The notes beneath the pieces were generated by a model. It was given only the letters and a program-made list of their open reading frames with translations. It was not told where the DNA came from and ran no database searches. A stretch of DNA of 64,000 bases from Planococcus kocurii. GTDB taxonomy: Bacteria; Bacillota; Bacilli; Bacillales_A; Planococcaceae. Location of the stretch: NCBI RefSeq assembly GCF_001465835.2, contig NZ_CP013661.2:1976501-2040500 (forward strand), written 5' to 3'. The position numbers and the translations under genes are program-made. Of this stretch, positions 25,786-34,832 are shown one piece after another. The first letter of the stretch is position 1; each line of letters starts with the position of its first letter.

Positions 25786-26880
25786 ATGGTCTTTAAGCAA
25801 ATTTTAAAAAAGAGTGTGTTGGGAATTATGGCAGTAAGTGTATTGGCGGCATGCTCTGGTGATAAAGAAAGTGTAAGTGCACAAGTTGATGGAAATTCCT
25901 TAACGAAAGAAGAAGTCATCGAAAAAGCAAAAGTAGAAGGCGAAGTAAATTCTGTCGGCATGCCTGACACATGGGCAAACTGGGTAGAAACGTGGAGTGA
26001 AATAGAAACTGAGTTTGACATAACTCATACCGATACAGATATGTCGAGTGCAGAAGAATTGGCAAAGTTCGAAGCGGAAAAAGACAATGCTTCTGCTGAT
26101 ATTGGCGATGTCGGAGTCGCATTTGGACCGATTGCTGAAGAAAAAGGATTGACGCAAGCGTATAAAACAAGTTACTGGGAGGATATTCCGGAATGGGCAA
26201 AAGATGATGAAGGGCATTGGATCGTTGGCTATACCGGAACGATGGCATTCCTAACCGATACCAACAATGTTGAAAATCCCCCGAAATCTTGGGAAGACCT
26301 TAAAAACGGTGAATATATCGTAAGCATTGGTGATGCCTTAACGGCAAATCAAGCACAATTTGCTATTTTAGGGGCAGCAATGGCTTTTGGTGGAGATGAA
26401 AATAATCTGCAACCAGGCATCGACTTTTTTGCGGAATTGGCGGAACAAGGACGTTTGCAAGGAGATCCAACAGTCGCAAACCTTGAAAAAGGCGAGATTG
26501 ATGTTGCCATCATGTGGGATTTCAATGCATTAGGCTATAGCAATCAAATCGATGAATCCCGATTTGATATTGTCATTCCTGAAGAAGGATCCATTATGTC
26601 AGGTTACGCTACAGTAATTAACAAGTATGCTCAAAATCCTCATGCTGCGATGTTGGCAAGAGAGTATATTCTGTCAGATGAAGGACAAGAAAATTTAGCA
26701 AAGGGCTATGCTCGTCCTATTCGTGAAAATGTAGAACTTTCATCAGAAGTAAAAGCAATGCTATTACCGGATGAAATGTATACCAACACACAGCCAGTTA
26801 AAGACCAAGCGGCTTGGGAAGAAGCAACCAAGAATATTCCTCAAATGTGGCAAGAACAGGTATTAATCCATGGCAACTAA
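25786..26880 (+). CDS. ABC transporter substrate-binding lipoprotein (polyamine/iron/AEP-type fold)
   Basis: 364 residues. A signal peptide with lipobox LAAC is followed by an SBP_bac family domain: GMPDTWANWVETWSEIE, ADIGDVGVAFGPIAEE, VGYTGTMAFLTDTNNV, PPKSWEDLKN and VAIMWDFNALGYS. It resembles binding proteins of the Fe3+/putrescine/2-aminoethylphosphonate class rather than PhnD. AGGGGG precedes ATG 25786. It is the first gene of a seven-gene operon and overlaps the next gene by 11 bp. Two phosphoesterases in the operon suggest that the ligand contains phosphorus. Confidence 0.85.
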   Translation: MVFKQILKKSVLGIMAVSVLAACSGDKESVSAQVDGNSLTKEEVIEKAKVEGEVNSVGMPDTWANWVETWSEIETEFDITHTDTDMSSAEELAKFEAEKDNASADIGDVGVAFGPIAEEKGLTQAYKTSYWEDIPEWAKDDEGHWIVGYTGTMAFLTDTNNVENPPKSWEDLKNGEYIVSIGDALTANQAQFAILGAAMAFGGDENNLQPGIDFFAELAEQGRLQGDPTVANLEKGEIDVAIMWDFNALGYSNQIDESRFDIVIPEEGSIMSGYATVINKYAQNPHAAMLAREYILSDEGQENLAKGYARPIRENVELSSEVKAMLLPDEMYTNTQPVKDQAAWEEATKNIPQMWQEQVLIHGN

Positions 26881-27697
26881 TCGCGTGGTTCTGATTGTTA
26901 TAGATGCTCTACGGTTTGATACGGCTTGTAGCCATATGGGTTATTTACAACATTTAGTAGAACATGAAAAAGCTGCGCGTTATAAAGTGCGCTCAGAAGT
27001 TCCATCACTTTCCAGGCCTTTATACGAAACCATTTTGACAGGTACACCTCCTATCGTCCATGGGGTTAACAGCAATCGAACGGTACGGTTATCCACGCAA
27101 CAAAGTTTATTCCATTTGGCGAAAGACGGCGGGAAAACTACTGCCGCTGCCGCCTATCATTGGATAAGTGAATTGTATAATTCCGCTCCTTTCAATGAAA
27201 TTCAAGATCGCATTCAACTAGATACGGAATTGCCGATTGAAAATGGATTTTTTTACTTTGAAGATCATTACCCCGATAGCCATTTGTTTGCGGAAGCCTC
27301 GTGGCTCATGGAAAAAAAACAACCTGATTTTCTTTATATTCACCCGATGAACGTAGATGATGACGGTCACAAATTTACTGCAGATTCAAAAGAATACCGG
27401 AATCGGGTACTTGCTGTGGATGCATTGCTATCAACGTTTATCCCGTTGTGCAAAGAAAGAGGGTACGACATTATTATTACGGCGGATCATGGAATGACGG
27501 CAGATGGCAATCATGGCGGAAATACAGCGGAAGATCGCCATGTGCCATTGTTTATTGTCTCAGAAAAAATAACTGCGGGAATATCTGATGAACTCGTTTC
27601 ACAATTGATGATTGCGCCGCTAGTCTGTCAGTTATTAGAAATCGAACCGTCAAAAGCTATGTTGCCGCTACAGCTAGAGGAATGTCAGCGGGCTTAA
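26870..27697 (+). CDS. Alkaline-phosphatase-superfamily phosphoesterase
   Basis: 275 residues. Metal-binding Asp12 is in VLIVIDALRFDTA, and the nucleophile region is EVPSLSRPLYETILTG with Ser46 or Ser48. MNVDDDGHK and ITADHGM supply the second set of metal ligands, and HGGNTAEDRHVP closes the site. No signal peptide is present, so it acts in the cytoplasm on an imported compound. The family contains nucleotide pyrophosphatases, phosphodiesterases and phosphonoacetate hydrolases, so the exact reaction is open. The start is inside the end of the binding-protein gene. Confidence 0.82.
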   Translation: MATNRVVLIVIDALRFDTACSHMGYLQHLVEHEKAARYKVRSEVPSLSRPLYETILTGTPPIVHGVNSNRTVRLSTQQSLFHLAKDGGKTTAAAAYHWISELYNSAPFNEIQDRIQLDTELPIENGFFYFEDHYPDSHLFAEASWLMEKKQPDFLYIHPMNVDDDGHKFTADSKEYRNRVLAVDALLSTFIPLCKERGYDIIITADHGMTADGNHGGNTAEDRHVPLFIVSEKITAGISDELVSQLMIAPLVCQLLEIEPSKAMLPLQLEECQRA

Positions 27698-27769
27698 CGA
27701 GCAGTACTTGAGAGGATTCCTAAATATAGAAAAAAGTAAAATGACAATTTTAATGGAAGCAGTGATCAT

Positions 27770-28603
27770 TTGACACCTAAAAATAAATCCTTATTTTTAC
27801 TTATTCCGTTCATGCTATTAATCGTGATGTTTTTTGTTTTGCCTTTAGTGAATATGTTCTTATCGAGTTTTACTGACAGCGAGGGCTTTACGTTAAATCA
27901 GTACAAAACGGCTTTGTTCAACAGTTATATCTTACAAGGATTCAAAAACAGCATTACGTTATCGGCTGTTTCTGCGATTGTCGCGCTTGTCGTTTCGTTA
28001 TTTGCGGTTTACGCGATGATGCGCTTTACAGATCCCGTAAAAGAGCGAATTTTAGTCATGATCAACTTGACTTCGAATTTTTCAGGTATTCCACTGGCTT
28101 TTGCATTTATTGTGTTGCTTGGCAACAGTGGGCTGTTTACCTTATTGTTTGAGAAATGGAACATAGATGCGCTTGCTTCTTTTTCTCTATATAGCTGGAG
28201 CGGCTTGCTACTGATTTATATTTATTTTCAGTTGCCATTATCCCTCATGCTGCTGTATCCGATTTATTATGGAATTCAACAGCAATGGAAAGAAGCTGCT
28301 GCCTTATTAGGTGCGAATACAGTTCAATTTTGGATGAAAATCGGTATTCCAGTGATGCTCCCAGGAATTGTGGGGACTTTTAGTGTGTTGTTTGCGAATG
28401 CAATGGGCGCTTATGCATCGGCCTATGCGTTAACGGGAAGTGACTATAATTTAGCAGCTATCCGAATTGGAACGTTGCTATCGGGTGATATTTTTGCCCA
28501 ACCGGAACTGGCCAGTGCCATCGCCGTGTTACTTGGAGCCACGATGATTTCGGCAATGGTTCTCAGTGAATGGAGCATTAAGAAAACGAGGAGAAATCTA
28601 TGA
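27770..28603 (+). CDS. ABC transporter permease (first subunit)
   Basis: 277 residues with six membrane segments. The coupling loop QWKEAAALLGANTVQFWMKIGIPVMLPG matches the EAA motif of binding-protein-dependent importers. The start is TTG 27770, with GGAAG about 10 bp upstream. It overlaps the second permease by 4 bp (ATGA). It is most like the PotB/2-aminoethylphosphonate permease group. Confidence 0.88.
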   Translation: MTPKNKSLFLLIPFMLLIVMFFVLPLVNMFLSSFTDSEGFTLNQYKTALFNSYILQGFKNSITLSAVSAIVALVVSLFAVYAMMRFTDPVKERILVMINLTSNFSGIPLAFAFIVLLGNSGLFTLLFEKWNIDALASFSLYSWSGLLLIYIYFQLPLSLMLLYPIYYGIQQQWKEAAALLGANTVQFWMKIGIPVMLPGIVGTFSVLFANAMGAYASAYALTGSDYNLAAIRIGTLLSGDIFAQPELASAIAVLLGATMISAMVLSEWSIKKTRRNL

Positions 28604-29388
28604 TGAAGAAAAAGGGAGTAGCTGACTTGTTCTTGCTGTTTCTCATGTTGTATTTACTATTGCCCATTGTGGCCACTGCGTTTTATGCTTTTGCGACGGA
28701 ATGGAACAGGACAGTTTTACCAGAAGGGTTAACTTTTAAATGGCTTGCGATTCTATTTCAAGACGTGGAGTTTATCCAAGCGTTTGGACGTTCGGTATTG
28801 TTGTCAGGGAGTGCTGTAGTTCTTGCTTTTTTTTTCGTAGTCCCCGCAATATTTGTGATTGTGCTGTATTTTCCGAAATATGAAAAATGGATGCAAACCA
28901 TTGTTGTGTTAGTTTATGCCTTCCCGGGTGTTATTTTAGCGGTTGGCTTGATCCGTACATATACGAAACTAGGGATACCGATGATTTTGGCAGTGTTAGG
29001 TGTCTATATCATCAGTATTTTTCCGTACATTTATCAAGGAACTCGCAACAGTCTTAGAAATGTTAATGCCAAACAATTATTAGATGCAGCGGAATTATTA
29101 GGTGCTTCAAAACGTCAAGCTTTTGTTAGAGTCTTGCTGCCGGCCATATATCCAGGATTATTTGTTGGTGCTTTGTTATCGTTCTCGATTTTATTTGGAG
29201 AATTTGTGCTGATTAACTTAGTTGTCGGCTCGCGATTTGAAACCGTTCAAATTTACTTGATGGAAAAATTGAGTACAAGCGGACATATAGCAAGTGCCGT
29301 TGTCTTTGTTTATCTTGTTTTAATGGGGATTTTGACATTGGCGATCTCCGTGTTGACTAAACAATCGAAAGGTCTGGTGAAGTCATGA
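28600..29388 (+). CDS. ABC transporter permease (second subunit)
   Basis: 262 residues with six membrane segments. The coupling loop QLLDAAELLGASKRQAFVRVLLPAIYPG is present. It is the PotC-like partner of the preceding permease. It starts at ATG 28600, overlapping the previous stop as ATGA, and overlaps the ATPase gene by 4 bp. Confidence 0.9.
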   Translation: MMKKKGVADLFLLFLMLYLLLPIVATAFYAFATEWNRTVLPEGLTFKWLAILFQDVEFIQAFGRSVLLSGSAVVLAFFFVVPAIFVIVLYFPKYEKWMQTIVVLVYAFPGVILAVGLIRTYTKLGIPMILAVLGVYIISIFPYIYQGTRNSLRNVNAKQLLDAAELLGASKRQAFVRVLLPAIYPGLFVGALLSFSILFGEFVLINLVVGSRFETVQIYLMEKLSTSGHIASAVVFVYLVLMGILTLAISVLTKQSKGLVKS

Positions 29389-30389
29389 GTTATGTTCAAA
29401 TAGAAAACTTGCAAAAAAATTACGGCACCTCGACGGTTCTTTCTTCGATTGATATGTCGATTGAAAGAGGAGAATTCGTTACCCTTTTAGGGCCGAGCGG
29501 ATGTGGAAAAAGCACCATTTTACGAATACTGGCAGGGTTAACAGAAGCAACGTCTGGTAGTGTGAAAATTGAAGACAAAAACATGGAAAAAGTTCCGACC
29601 AAAAAACGTGAAATAGGCATGGTGTTTCAATCCTACGCCTTGTTCCCTAATATGACAGTGCATGAAAATGTAGCATTCGGCTTAACGATCAATAAAACAC
29701 CTGCGGCAGAAATCAAAAAAAGAGTGAAAGAAATTTTAGAAGTTGTTCACCTATCCGATAAAGAAAAAGCATATCCTCACGAATTATCCGGCGGTCAACA
29801 GCAACGAGTTGCTTTAGCGCGTGCGTTAATCGTTAAACCGAAAGTGTTACTTTTAGATGAGCCATTAAGTGCGTTGGATGCACAAATTCGAAAAAAACTG
29901 CAAGCGGATCTGCGTTCGATTCAAAGTCAAATGGGGATTACGATGATTCTCGTGACGCATGACCAAGAAGAAGCGATGGCCGTCTCTGACAAGATTTTCG
30001 TCATGAATAAAGGCGAAATTGCGCAATGTGGAACGCCTACTGACATTTACACGAAGCCCCAAACTGAATTTATTGCAAATTTTATCGGACATTACAATGT
30101 TTTTAGCAAAACACAATTAGAAGAGCTGATTGGAAAAGGCTTAACGAAAACAGGCGACAAACTAGCCATTCGTCCGGAAGCAATATCGTTTGAAGGAACT
30201 GACGCTGACTACCGGATAAAAGCGGTTGCTAAAAAATCAGTCATGAGTGGGAATGTTATTCGAACGGTTTTTCTGTCAGGAGACCGTGAGTTTTCTGTCG
30301 AGCAATTGCACCGTCGCGGACAGTCTATCGAAGTTGGAAAAGAATACGACTGCTATATCTCTCCGGAAGATGTGATTTATCTGCAATGA
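29385..30389 (+). CDS. ABC transporter ATP-binding protein with TOBE-like C-terminus
   Basis: 334 residues. Walker A GPSGCGKST, signature LSGGQQQRVALARAL, Walker B VLLLDEPLSALD and the THDQEEAM switch place it in the PotA/UgpC/CysA group. The C-terminal third (LAIRPEAISFEG) looks like a TOBE-type regulatory or substrate-sensing domain. It overlaps both neighbours by ATGA, so the transporter and regulator are produced together. Confidence 0.92.
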   Translation: MSYVQIENLQKNYGTSTVLSSIDMSIERGEFVTLLGPSGCGKSTILRILAGLTEATSGSVKIEDKNMEKVPTKKREIGMVFQSYALFPNMTVHENVAFGLTINKTPAAEIKKRVKEILEVVHLSDKEKAYPHELSGGQQQRVALARALIVKPKVLLLDEPLSALDAQIRKKLQADLRSIQSQMGITMILVTHDQEEAMAVSDKIFVMNKGEIAQCGTPTDIYTKPQTEFIANFIGHYNVFSKTQLEELIGKGLTKTGDKLAIRPEAISFEGTDADYRIKAVAKKSVMSGNVIRTVFLSGDREFSVEQLHRRGQSIEVGKEYDCYISPEDVIYLQ

Positions 30390-31168
30390 CCTACTTAAAA
30401 ATGGAGAGATTTCAATACATAGTTAAGCAATTACAAGAAAAACAGAAAATATCGGTTATGGATATTGCCGAACAACTGGACGTCGCACCAGAAACGATAC
30501 GTAGAGATTTGGGCGAATTGGAAAATCGCCAATTATTAACTCGAGTTCACGGAGGGGCTATTCCGTTTTTGAAACTTCGAACGGAACCGCAGTTTAAGCG
30601 GAAACTGGATATGCAAAAAAGAGCCAAGCAACTAATTGCAAAAGCCGCTGCTAGCCGCATTGAAGATGGGGATACCATTGCCGTTGATGTAGGAACGACC
30701 ACTGTGCATTTGGCCGATTATTTGGAGGGCGTGCACAACTTAACGATCGTAACAAATTCGCTTGCTGCTGCCGAACGTTTTAATCTAGCATTAGAAGAAA
30801 GACGGATAACCGGAAAAGTATTGTTACTCGGAGGCATCACCAATCCGGCACAGTCTTCAGTGGCAGGACCGGTAACTGTCGAGTGGTTAACGAAAATGAG
30901 TCTCGACAAAGTTTTTTTATCGTGTGGCGGAGTGAAAAATGGAACTGTTTTTGACTTTGATATGGATGAATCAATCGTATCGTCAAAGATGGTGGAACAA
31001 AGCAACAGCAGGATCTTATTAACTGATGCAACTAAGATTGGAGAACAATCGTTTTACAGCATCTGCAGTTTGGACGAACTAACAGAAGTGCTCTGCGATC
31101 AATCGTGTCCAGAAGACTGGTCGGAATACGAGTCGCTGTGGACAGTGGTGAAAGGTGGAGTAGAATAA
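30386..31168 (+). CDS. DeoR-family transcriptional regulator
   Basis: 260 residues. The N-terminal helix-turn-helix reads KISVMDIAEQLDVAPETIRRDLGELE. The effector domain has DVGTTTVHLADYL and SCGGVKNGTVFDFDMDES. DeoR proteins usually sense phosphorylated sugars or related phosphates, which fits a cluster for phosphorylated compounds. The start is ATG 30386, overlapping the ATPase stop. A weaker alternative is ATG 30401. It probably autoregulates the operon. Confidence 0.9.
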   Translation: MTYLKMERFQYIVKQLQEKQKISVMDIAEQLDVAPETIRRDLGELENRQLLTRVHGGAIPFLKLRTEPQFKRKLDMQKRAKQLIAKAAASRIEDGDTIAVDVGTTTVHLADYLEGVHNLTIVTNSLAAAERFNLALEERRITGKVLLLGGITNPAQSSVAGPVTVEWLTKMSLDKVFLSCGGVKNGTVFDFDMDESIVSSKMVEQSNSRILLTDATKIGEQSFYSICSLDELTEVLCDQSCPEDWSEYESLWTVVKGGVE

Positions 31169-32172
31169 TGAAAATGGATTTTCATGTTCACTTAGAAGAA
31201 GGACCCTATACAGTCAAGTGGTTGGAACGAACGGCTAAAACTTTGTCATCTTTTGGAGCACCGGCCGATTTAGAAAAAGGGTCAAAAGCATTTATGCGCT
31301 GGCAAACAAAGCAATTGCAAAAGCGAGTTGACCACGGTTGCTTTAGCAGTTTTTGGTTGGATTTGTATTTAGAAAAAGCAAAGCAATTAGGCTTGAAGAA
31401 AGTTGGCATCGTGGATCATTTATACCGCTTTAAAGAAACTCGGAGTTATTTTGAAAAGAATATGATTTTGGATCCTACACACCCAATCGGAAGGGTTCAA
31501 TCAGCGTGGTTAAATCATGTCATGACCGAAAATATGGTTGATTTTGTTGAGGTGATCGAAAAAGAAAAAGAAAAATGGCGGCTACAAGGAATTGAGTTAA
31601 AACTCGGAATAGAAGCGGATTATTTTGAAGGATGCGAAACGGAACTAACCGAATTATTAGGAGAATACGCGTGGGATTTTGTTATCGGATCTGTTCACTT
31701 TGTCGATGGTTGGGGATTCGATAATCCTCAAACTGCGGATGTGTTTCTAAAATATGATCTAAAAGAATTGTATAATCGGTTTTACATCATAGTAGAAAGC
31801 GCAATTCGTTCAGAGTTATTTGATTTTGTCGCTCATTTGGACAACTTAAAAGTCTTTAACTACCAAGTACAAGATATAAGCTTTAACCAAGCATGGCATG
31901 AAAAGATAGCCAACGCACTTGTCGAAACAAACACGGCAACTGAAGTGAATGCAGGGCTGTATTATCGGTACCCAGTAAAAGAGATGTGTCCAGGACCGTC
32001 TTTCTTAACTACTTTAGTAGAACGAGGAGTCGAATTTACCTTATCTTCTGATAGCCATTACCCCGACGATCTTGGGAATTACACTGCGGATAATAAGGAA
32101 ATGTTGAAAAAACTAGGTGTGAAAAGCTTAGTAAGCTTTGATCAGCGAGCAAAAAAATCCCATCTTATCTGA
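31168..32172 (+). CDS. PHP-domain phosphoesterase (histidinol-phosphatase-like)
   Basis: 334 residues. DFHVHLEE at residues 4-11 gives the first metal ligands. GIVDHL, GIEADYFEG, FVIGSVHFVDGW, FVAHLDN and SSDSHYP complete the PHP metal sites. It resembles histidinol-phosphatase HisK, but no his genes are nearby. In this operon it probably removes phosphate from the product of the alkaline-phosphatase-like enzyme. Its ATG overlaps the DeoR stop (TAATG). The open codons from 31105 are inside deoR. Confidence 0.82.
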   Translation: MKMDFHVHLEEGPYTVKWLERTAKTLSSFGAPADLEKGSKAFMRWQTKQLQKRVDHGCFSSFWLDLYLEKAKQLGLKKVGIVDHLYRFKETRSYFEKNMILDPTHPIGRVQSAWLNHVMTENMVDFVEVIEKEKEKWRLQGIELKLGIEADYFEGCETELTELLGEYAWDFVIGSVHFVDGWGFDNPQTADVFLKYDLKELYNRFYIIVESAIRSELFDFVAHLDNLKVFNYQVQDISFNQAWHEKIANALVETNTATEVNAGLYYRYPVKEMCPGPSFLTTLVERGVEFTLSSDSHYPDDLGNYTADNKEMLKKLGVKSLVSFDQRAKKSHLI

Positions 32173-32220
32173 TTTAGCGACCCTAAAAACGAAATAATGA
32201 ACAAGAAAACCAGGTACTAA

Positions 32221-32262
32221 AATGCACTGAACCCTAAGCTTAAGGTTCAGTGCGTTTTTAAT
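32221..32262 (+). terminator. Rho-independent terminator
   Basis: GCACTGAACC pairs with GGTTCAGTGC and is followed by five T residues. It ends the seven-gene operon. Confidence 0.85.
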
Positions 32263-32280
32263 GTCATGATCATGTAGTTG

Positions 32281-32594
32281 CAAGTCCGTCATACTCACCT
32301 ATTTTGTGTTCCGATATGGAACCTCCAACTTCATTATGAGAATTAGTATACGTATGCGCAACATTGTCGCCATTATAATCTAATGTATCAAAAATTGGAT
32401 CGCCCTCTGTAGTTCTTCGAAAAATACAGATTTTATCTTCTTTTTCATTTGTAAGATTTCAGGTAAATGCTCTAAATTTATCCGAATTAATGATGAGTTC
32501 TCCGTGCCCGAACAGCATGTCGCTATCCATAACAGGATTACAGGCACTTAAGAATAGGACCAATAAAATGAAAGACAAAACTTTTCGCAACACG
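32281..32594 (-). pseudogene. Broken DUF4362-type lipoprotein gene
   Basis: Read leftward from about 32594, the frame gives a signal peptide with lipobox LSAC, then NPVMDSDM, SDKFRAFT, a TGA stop at 32459-32461, NLTNEKEDKI, RRTTEGDPIFDTLDYNG and HTYTNSHNEVGG. This aligns throughout with the intact DUF4362 lipoprotein at 45763-46164 (NPVKDSDIV, KFETFIRNLENGQEDKI, QRTTEGDPIFNTLEYNG). The 3' end has also drifted. It is a paralogue inactivated by at least one nonsense codon. Confidence 0.85.
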
Positions 32595-32732
32595 TAACCC
32601 GCTTACATAGGGACAGCCTGAACTTATAAAGTTCATTTTGAAAACAGTATAAAATAAAGATGGGTTATAATGGGAAAAGTTCTATGTTAAGATAGATTCA
32701 AAGAGATCAATCTACTCTGTGGAGGTGTCAAT

Positions 32733-33632
32733 ATGAAGCTCGTAATCGAAGAACTAAACAAATCCTTTAACAACAAACATGTGTTAAAAGGCATTAACTT
32801 AACGATTAACTCAGGACAGATTTTTGGTTATTTAGGAAGAAACGGTGCTGGAAAAACGACATCTATGCGAATTTTGATGGATGTGTTTGAAGGAGATACC
32901 GGTTCGATTACAATAGACGGCAAAACATTCAATCCGACCGATTACCGCATTGGCTATTTGCCTGAAGAACGCGGCATGTACTCGAAATTCAAAGTAAAAG
33001 ATCAGTTGATTTATTTTGCGGAGCTGCGCGGGGCAAATAAAAAAGATGCCGAGCATTCCATGAAAAAATGGGCAGAAGAATTTGGCATTGCGATTTATTT
33101 AGACCAAAAACTCGATACGCTGTCTAAAGGGAACCAACAAAAAGTGCAAATTGCGCAAGCGTTTATTTGCGAACCGGATATTTTGATATTGGATGAGCCG
33201 TTTTCAGGACTGGATCCGGTAAACTCAAAAATTTTCCAAGATTCGTTATTAAATTACATTCGAGAAGATCGCATCATTATTTTTTCTTCCCATCAAATGG
33301 GGTACATCGAGTCGTTTTGCGATGATATTGCCATTATTAATGATGGCAAGATTGTATTAGATGGAGATTTAAACGACATTCGAAAGAAAATGGGCAAAGG
33401 CAAGCTGCGCTTACGGTTTGCAGATCAAGACAACGTAAGTTTTCTGTCAGGCTATGACTATACTCTTGAAAAACAAGATGTTATTTTAACGCTTCAACCA
33501 AACGAAACCAAACGTTCTTTTGTGGAAGGCATATTTAGCCGAGGAATAGAACTTACAATGTTTATGGATTACTTACCAAGTCTCCAAGAAATCTTCATTG
33601 AGAAAACAGGTGATCAAAATGAAAAAGCTTAA
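32733..33632 (+). CDS. ABC exporter ATP-binding protein (NatA/YhaQ-like)
   Basis: 299 residues. Walker A GRNGAGKTT, signature LSKGNQQKVQIAQAF, Walker B ILILDEPFSGLDPVN and the SSHQM switch are present, plus the C-terminal DUF4162-like tail usual in NatA-type ATPases. ATG 32733 has GGAGGTG upstream. It overlaps the permease by 14 bp. The pair probably exports sodium or a small toxic compound. The substrate is unknown. Confidence 0.88.
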   Translation: MKLVIEELNKSFNNKHVLKGINLTINSGQIFGYLGRNGAGKTTSMRILMDVFEGDTGSITIDGKTFNPTDYRIGYLPEERGMYSKFKVKDQLIYFAELRGANKKDAEHSMKKWAEEFGIAIYLDQKLDTLSKGNQQKVQIAQAFICEPDILILDEPFSGLDPVNSKIFQDSLLNYIREDRIIIFSSHQMGYIESFCDDIAIINDGKIVLDGDLNDIRKKMGKGKLRLRFADQDNVSFLSGYDYTLEKQDVILTLQPNETKRSFVEGIFSRGIELTMFMDYLPSLQEIFIEKTGDQNEKA

Positions 33633-34827
33633 AACCGTTTTTGCGTTTGAATTTCTTGGCATGATTCGAAAGAAAAGCTTGCTCATTACCACGGCCATCA
33701 TGTGCATTATTACGCTGCTCATCACCACCATTCCGAGCTTCGTGATTTGGTTTGGAAGCGACGAAACAGAAGAAGACGCTGCGAAAAACGAAGAACTTGT
33801 CGTCGTCTATGAAAATGAAGAAATCAAAGACGCCGTCAGTCCGGTGTTTGGAAAAGAAAGCTACGCAACCGAAGACGAATTAAGAAAAGCCATACAAAAC
33901 GAAGAGGAGACAGCCGGATTTGTCGTAAAAGATTACGACAGCTACACCTACATCTCTTTTGACAGCACGACGGATTCGACCGAGCAACTGGTTTTTGAAT
34001 CGCAGTTAAAGCAACTGAACGAAAATCGTTTGTTTGACGAAAAAGGCATCGACAGTCAAGAAGTTCGTGAAATTTTAGCGCAACCAATCGAACAAGAAAC
34101 GGTATTTCTTGGAAAAGATGCCCAGTCAGGCACCGCCATTGCGTTTGCAGTCATGATCACGATGTACATGCTCATTCTGCTTTACGGGGCGAACGTCGCG
34201 ACATCCGTAGCGAGAGAAAAAGATTCCCGTACGATGGAGCTACTCATTACCTCAAGTAACCCCCGAACCCTCATCCTTGGGAAAGTAGGAGCAGTTGGGT
34301 TAACAGGAATGCTGCAAGTCGCTGCCATTCTCTTATTTGGGGTCATTGGGTTTATGTTAAACAAAGAAAATTACCCACAGTTTGTGCTAGACCTGGTGCA
34401 AGGATCAATGACAGGGGACGTATTGCTCGTGTACATCTTGTTCTCCGTAATGGGGTATATTTTATACTTGTTTATTTACGCCGCATTAGGCAGCTTGGTG
34501 TCCAAAGTAGAAGATGTTAACTCATCCGTAACACCAATTACGTTCTTGTTTATTTTGGCGTACTTTGCCGCCACATTTGCGATGAACGCACCTGATAACG
34601 CAGTCGTAAAAGTCACTTCGTTTATCCCGTTTATCTCACTATTTACGATGCCGATTCGGTATATGCTGACCAGTGTGCCGATGACTTCTCTGCTCATTTC
34701 AAGTGTGATTATGGTGGGGACCGTCGTATTGTTCGCCGCGTTATCGATTCATATTTACAAATTCGGTTCCTTGAATTACGGCAACCGCCTCAAGTTCAAA
34801 GACGTCGTCAAATCGTTTAAAAAATAA
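33619..34827 (+). CDS. ABC exporter permease (NatB/YhaP-like)
   Basis: 402 residues. One N-terminal membrane helix is followed by an acidic extracytoplasmic domain (about residues 45-175). A cluster of five or more helices then includes the conserved ATSVAREKDSRTMELLITSSNPRTLILGK block of the ABC2_membrane_3 family. The start is ATG 33619 after AGGTG. Upstream codons lie in the ATPase gene. The spacing and overlap show a two-gene exporter operon. Confidence 0.88.
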   Translation: MKKLKTVFAFEFLGMIRKKSLLITTAIMCIITLLITTIPSFVIWFGSDETEEDAAKNEELVVVYENEEIKDAVSPVFGKESYATEDELRKAIQNEEETAGFVVKDYDSYTYISFDSTTDSTEQLVFESQLKQLNENRLFDEKGIDSQEVREILAQPIEQETVFLGKDAQSGTAIAFAVMITMYMLILLYGANVATSVAREKDSRTMELLITSSNPRTLILGKVGAVGLTGMLQVAAILLFGVIGFMLNKENYPQFVLDLVQGSMTGDVLLVYILFSVMGYILYLFIYAALGSLVSKVEDVNSSVTPITFLFILAYFAATFAMNAPDNAVVKVTSFIPFISLFTMPIRYMLTSVPMTSLLISSVIMVGTVVLFAALSIHIYKFGSLNYGNRLKFKDVVKSFKK

Positions 34828-34832
34828 AAAAA

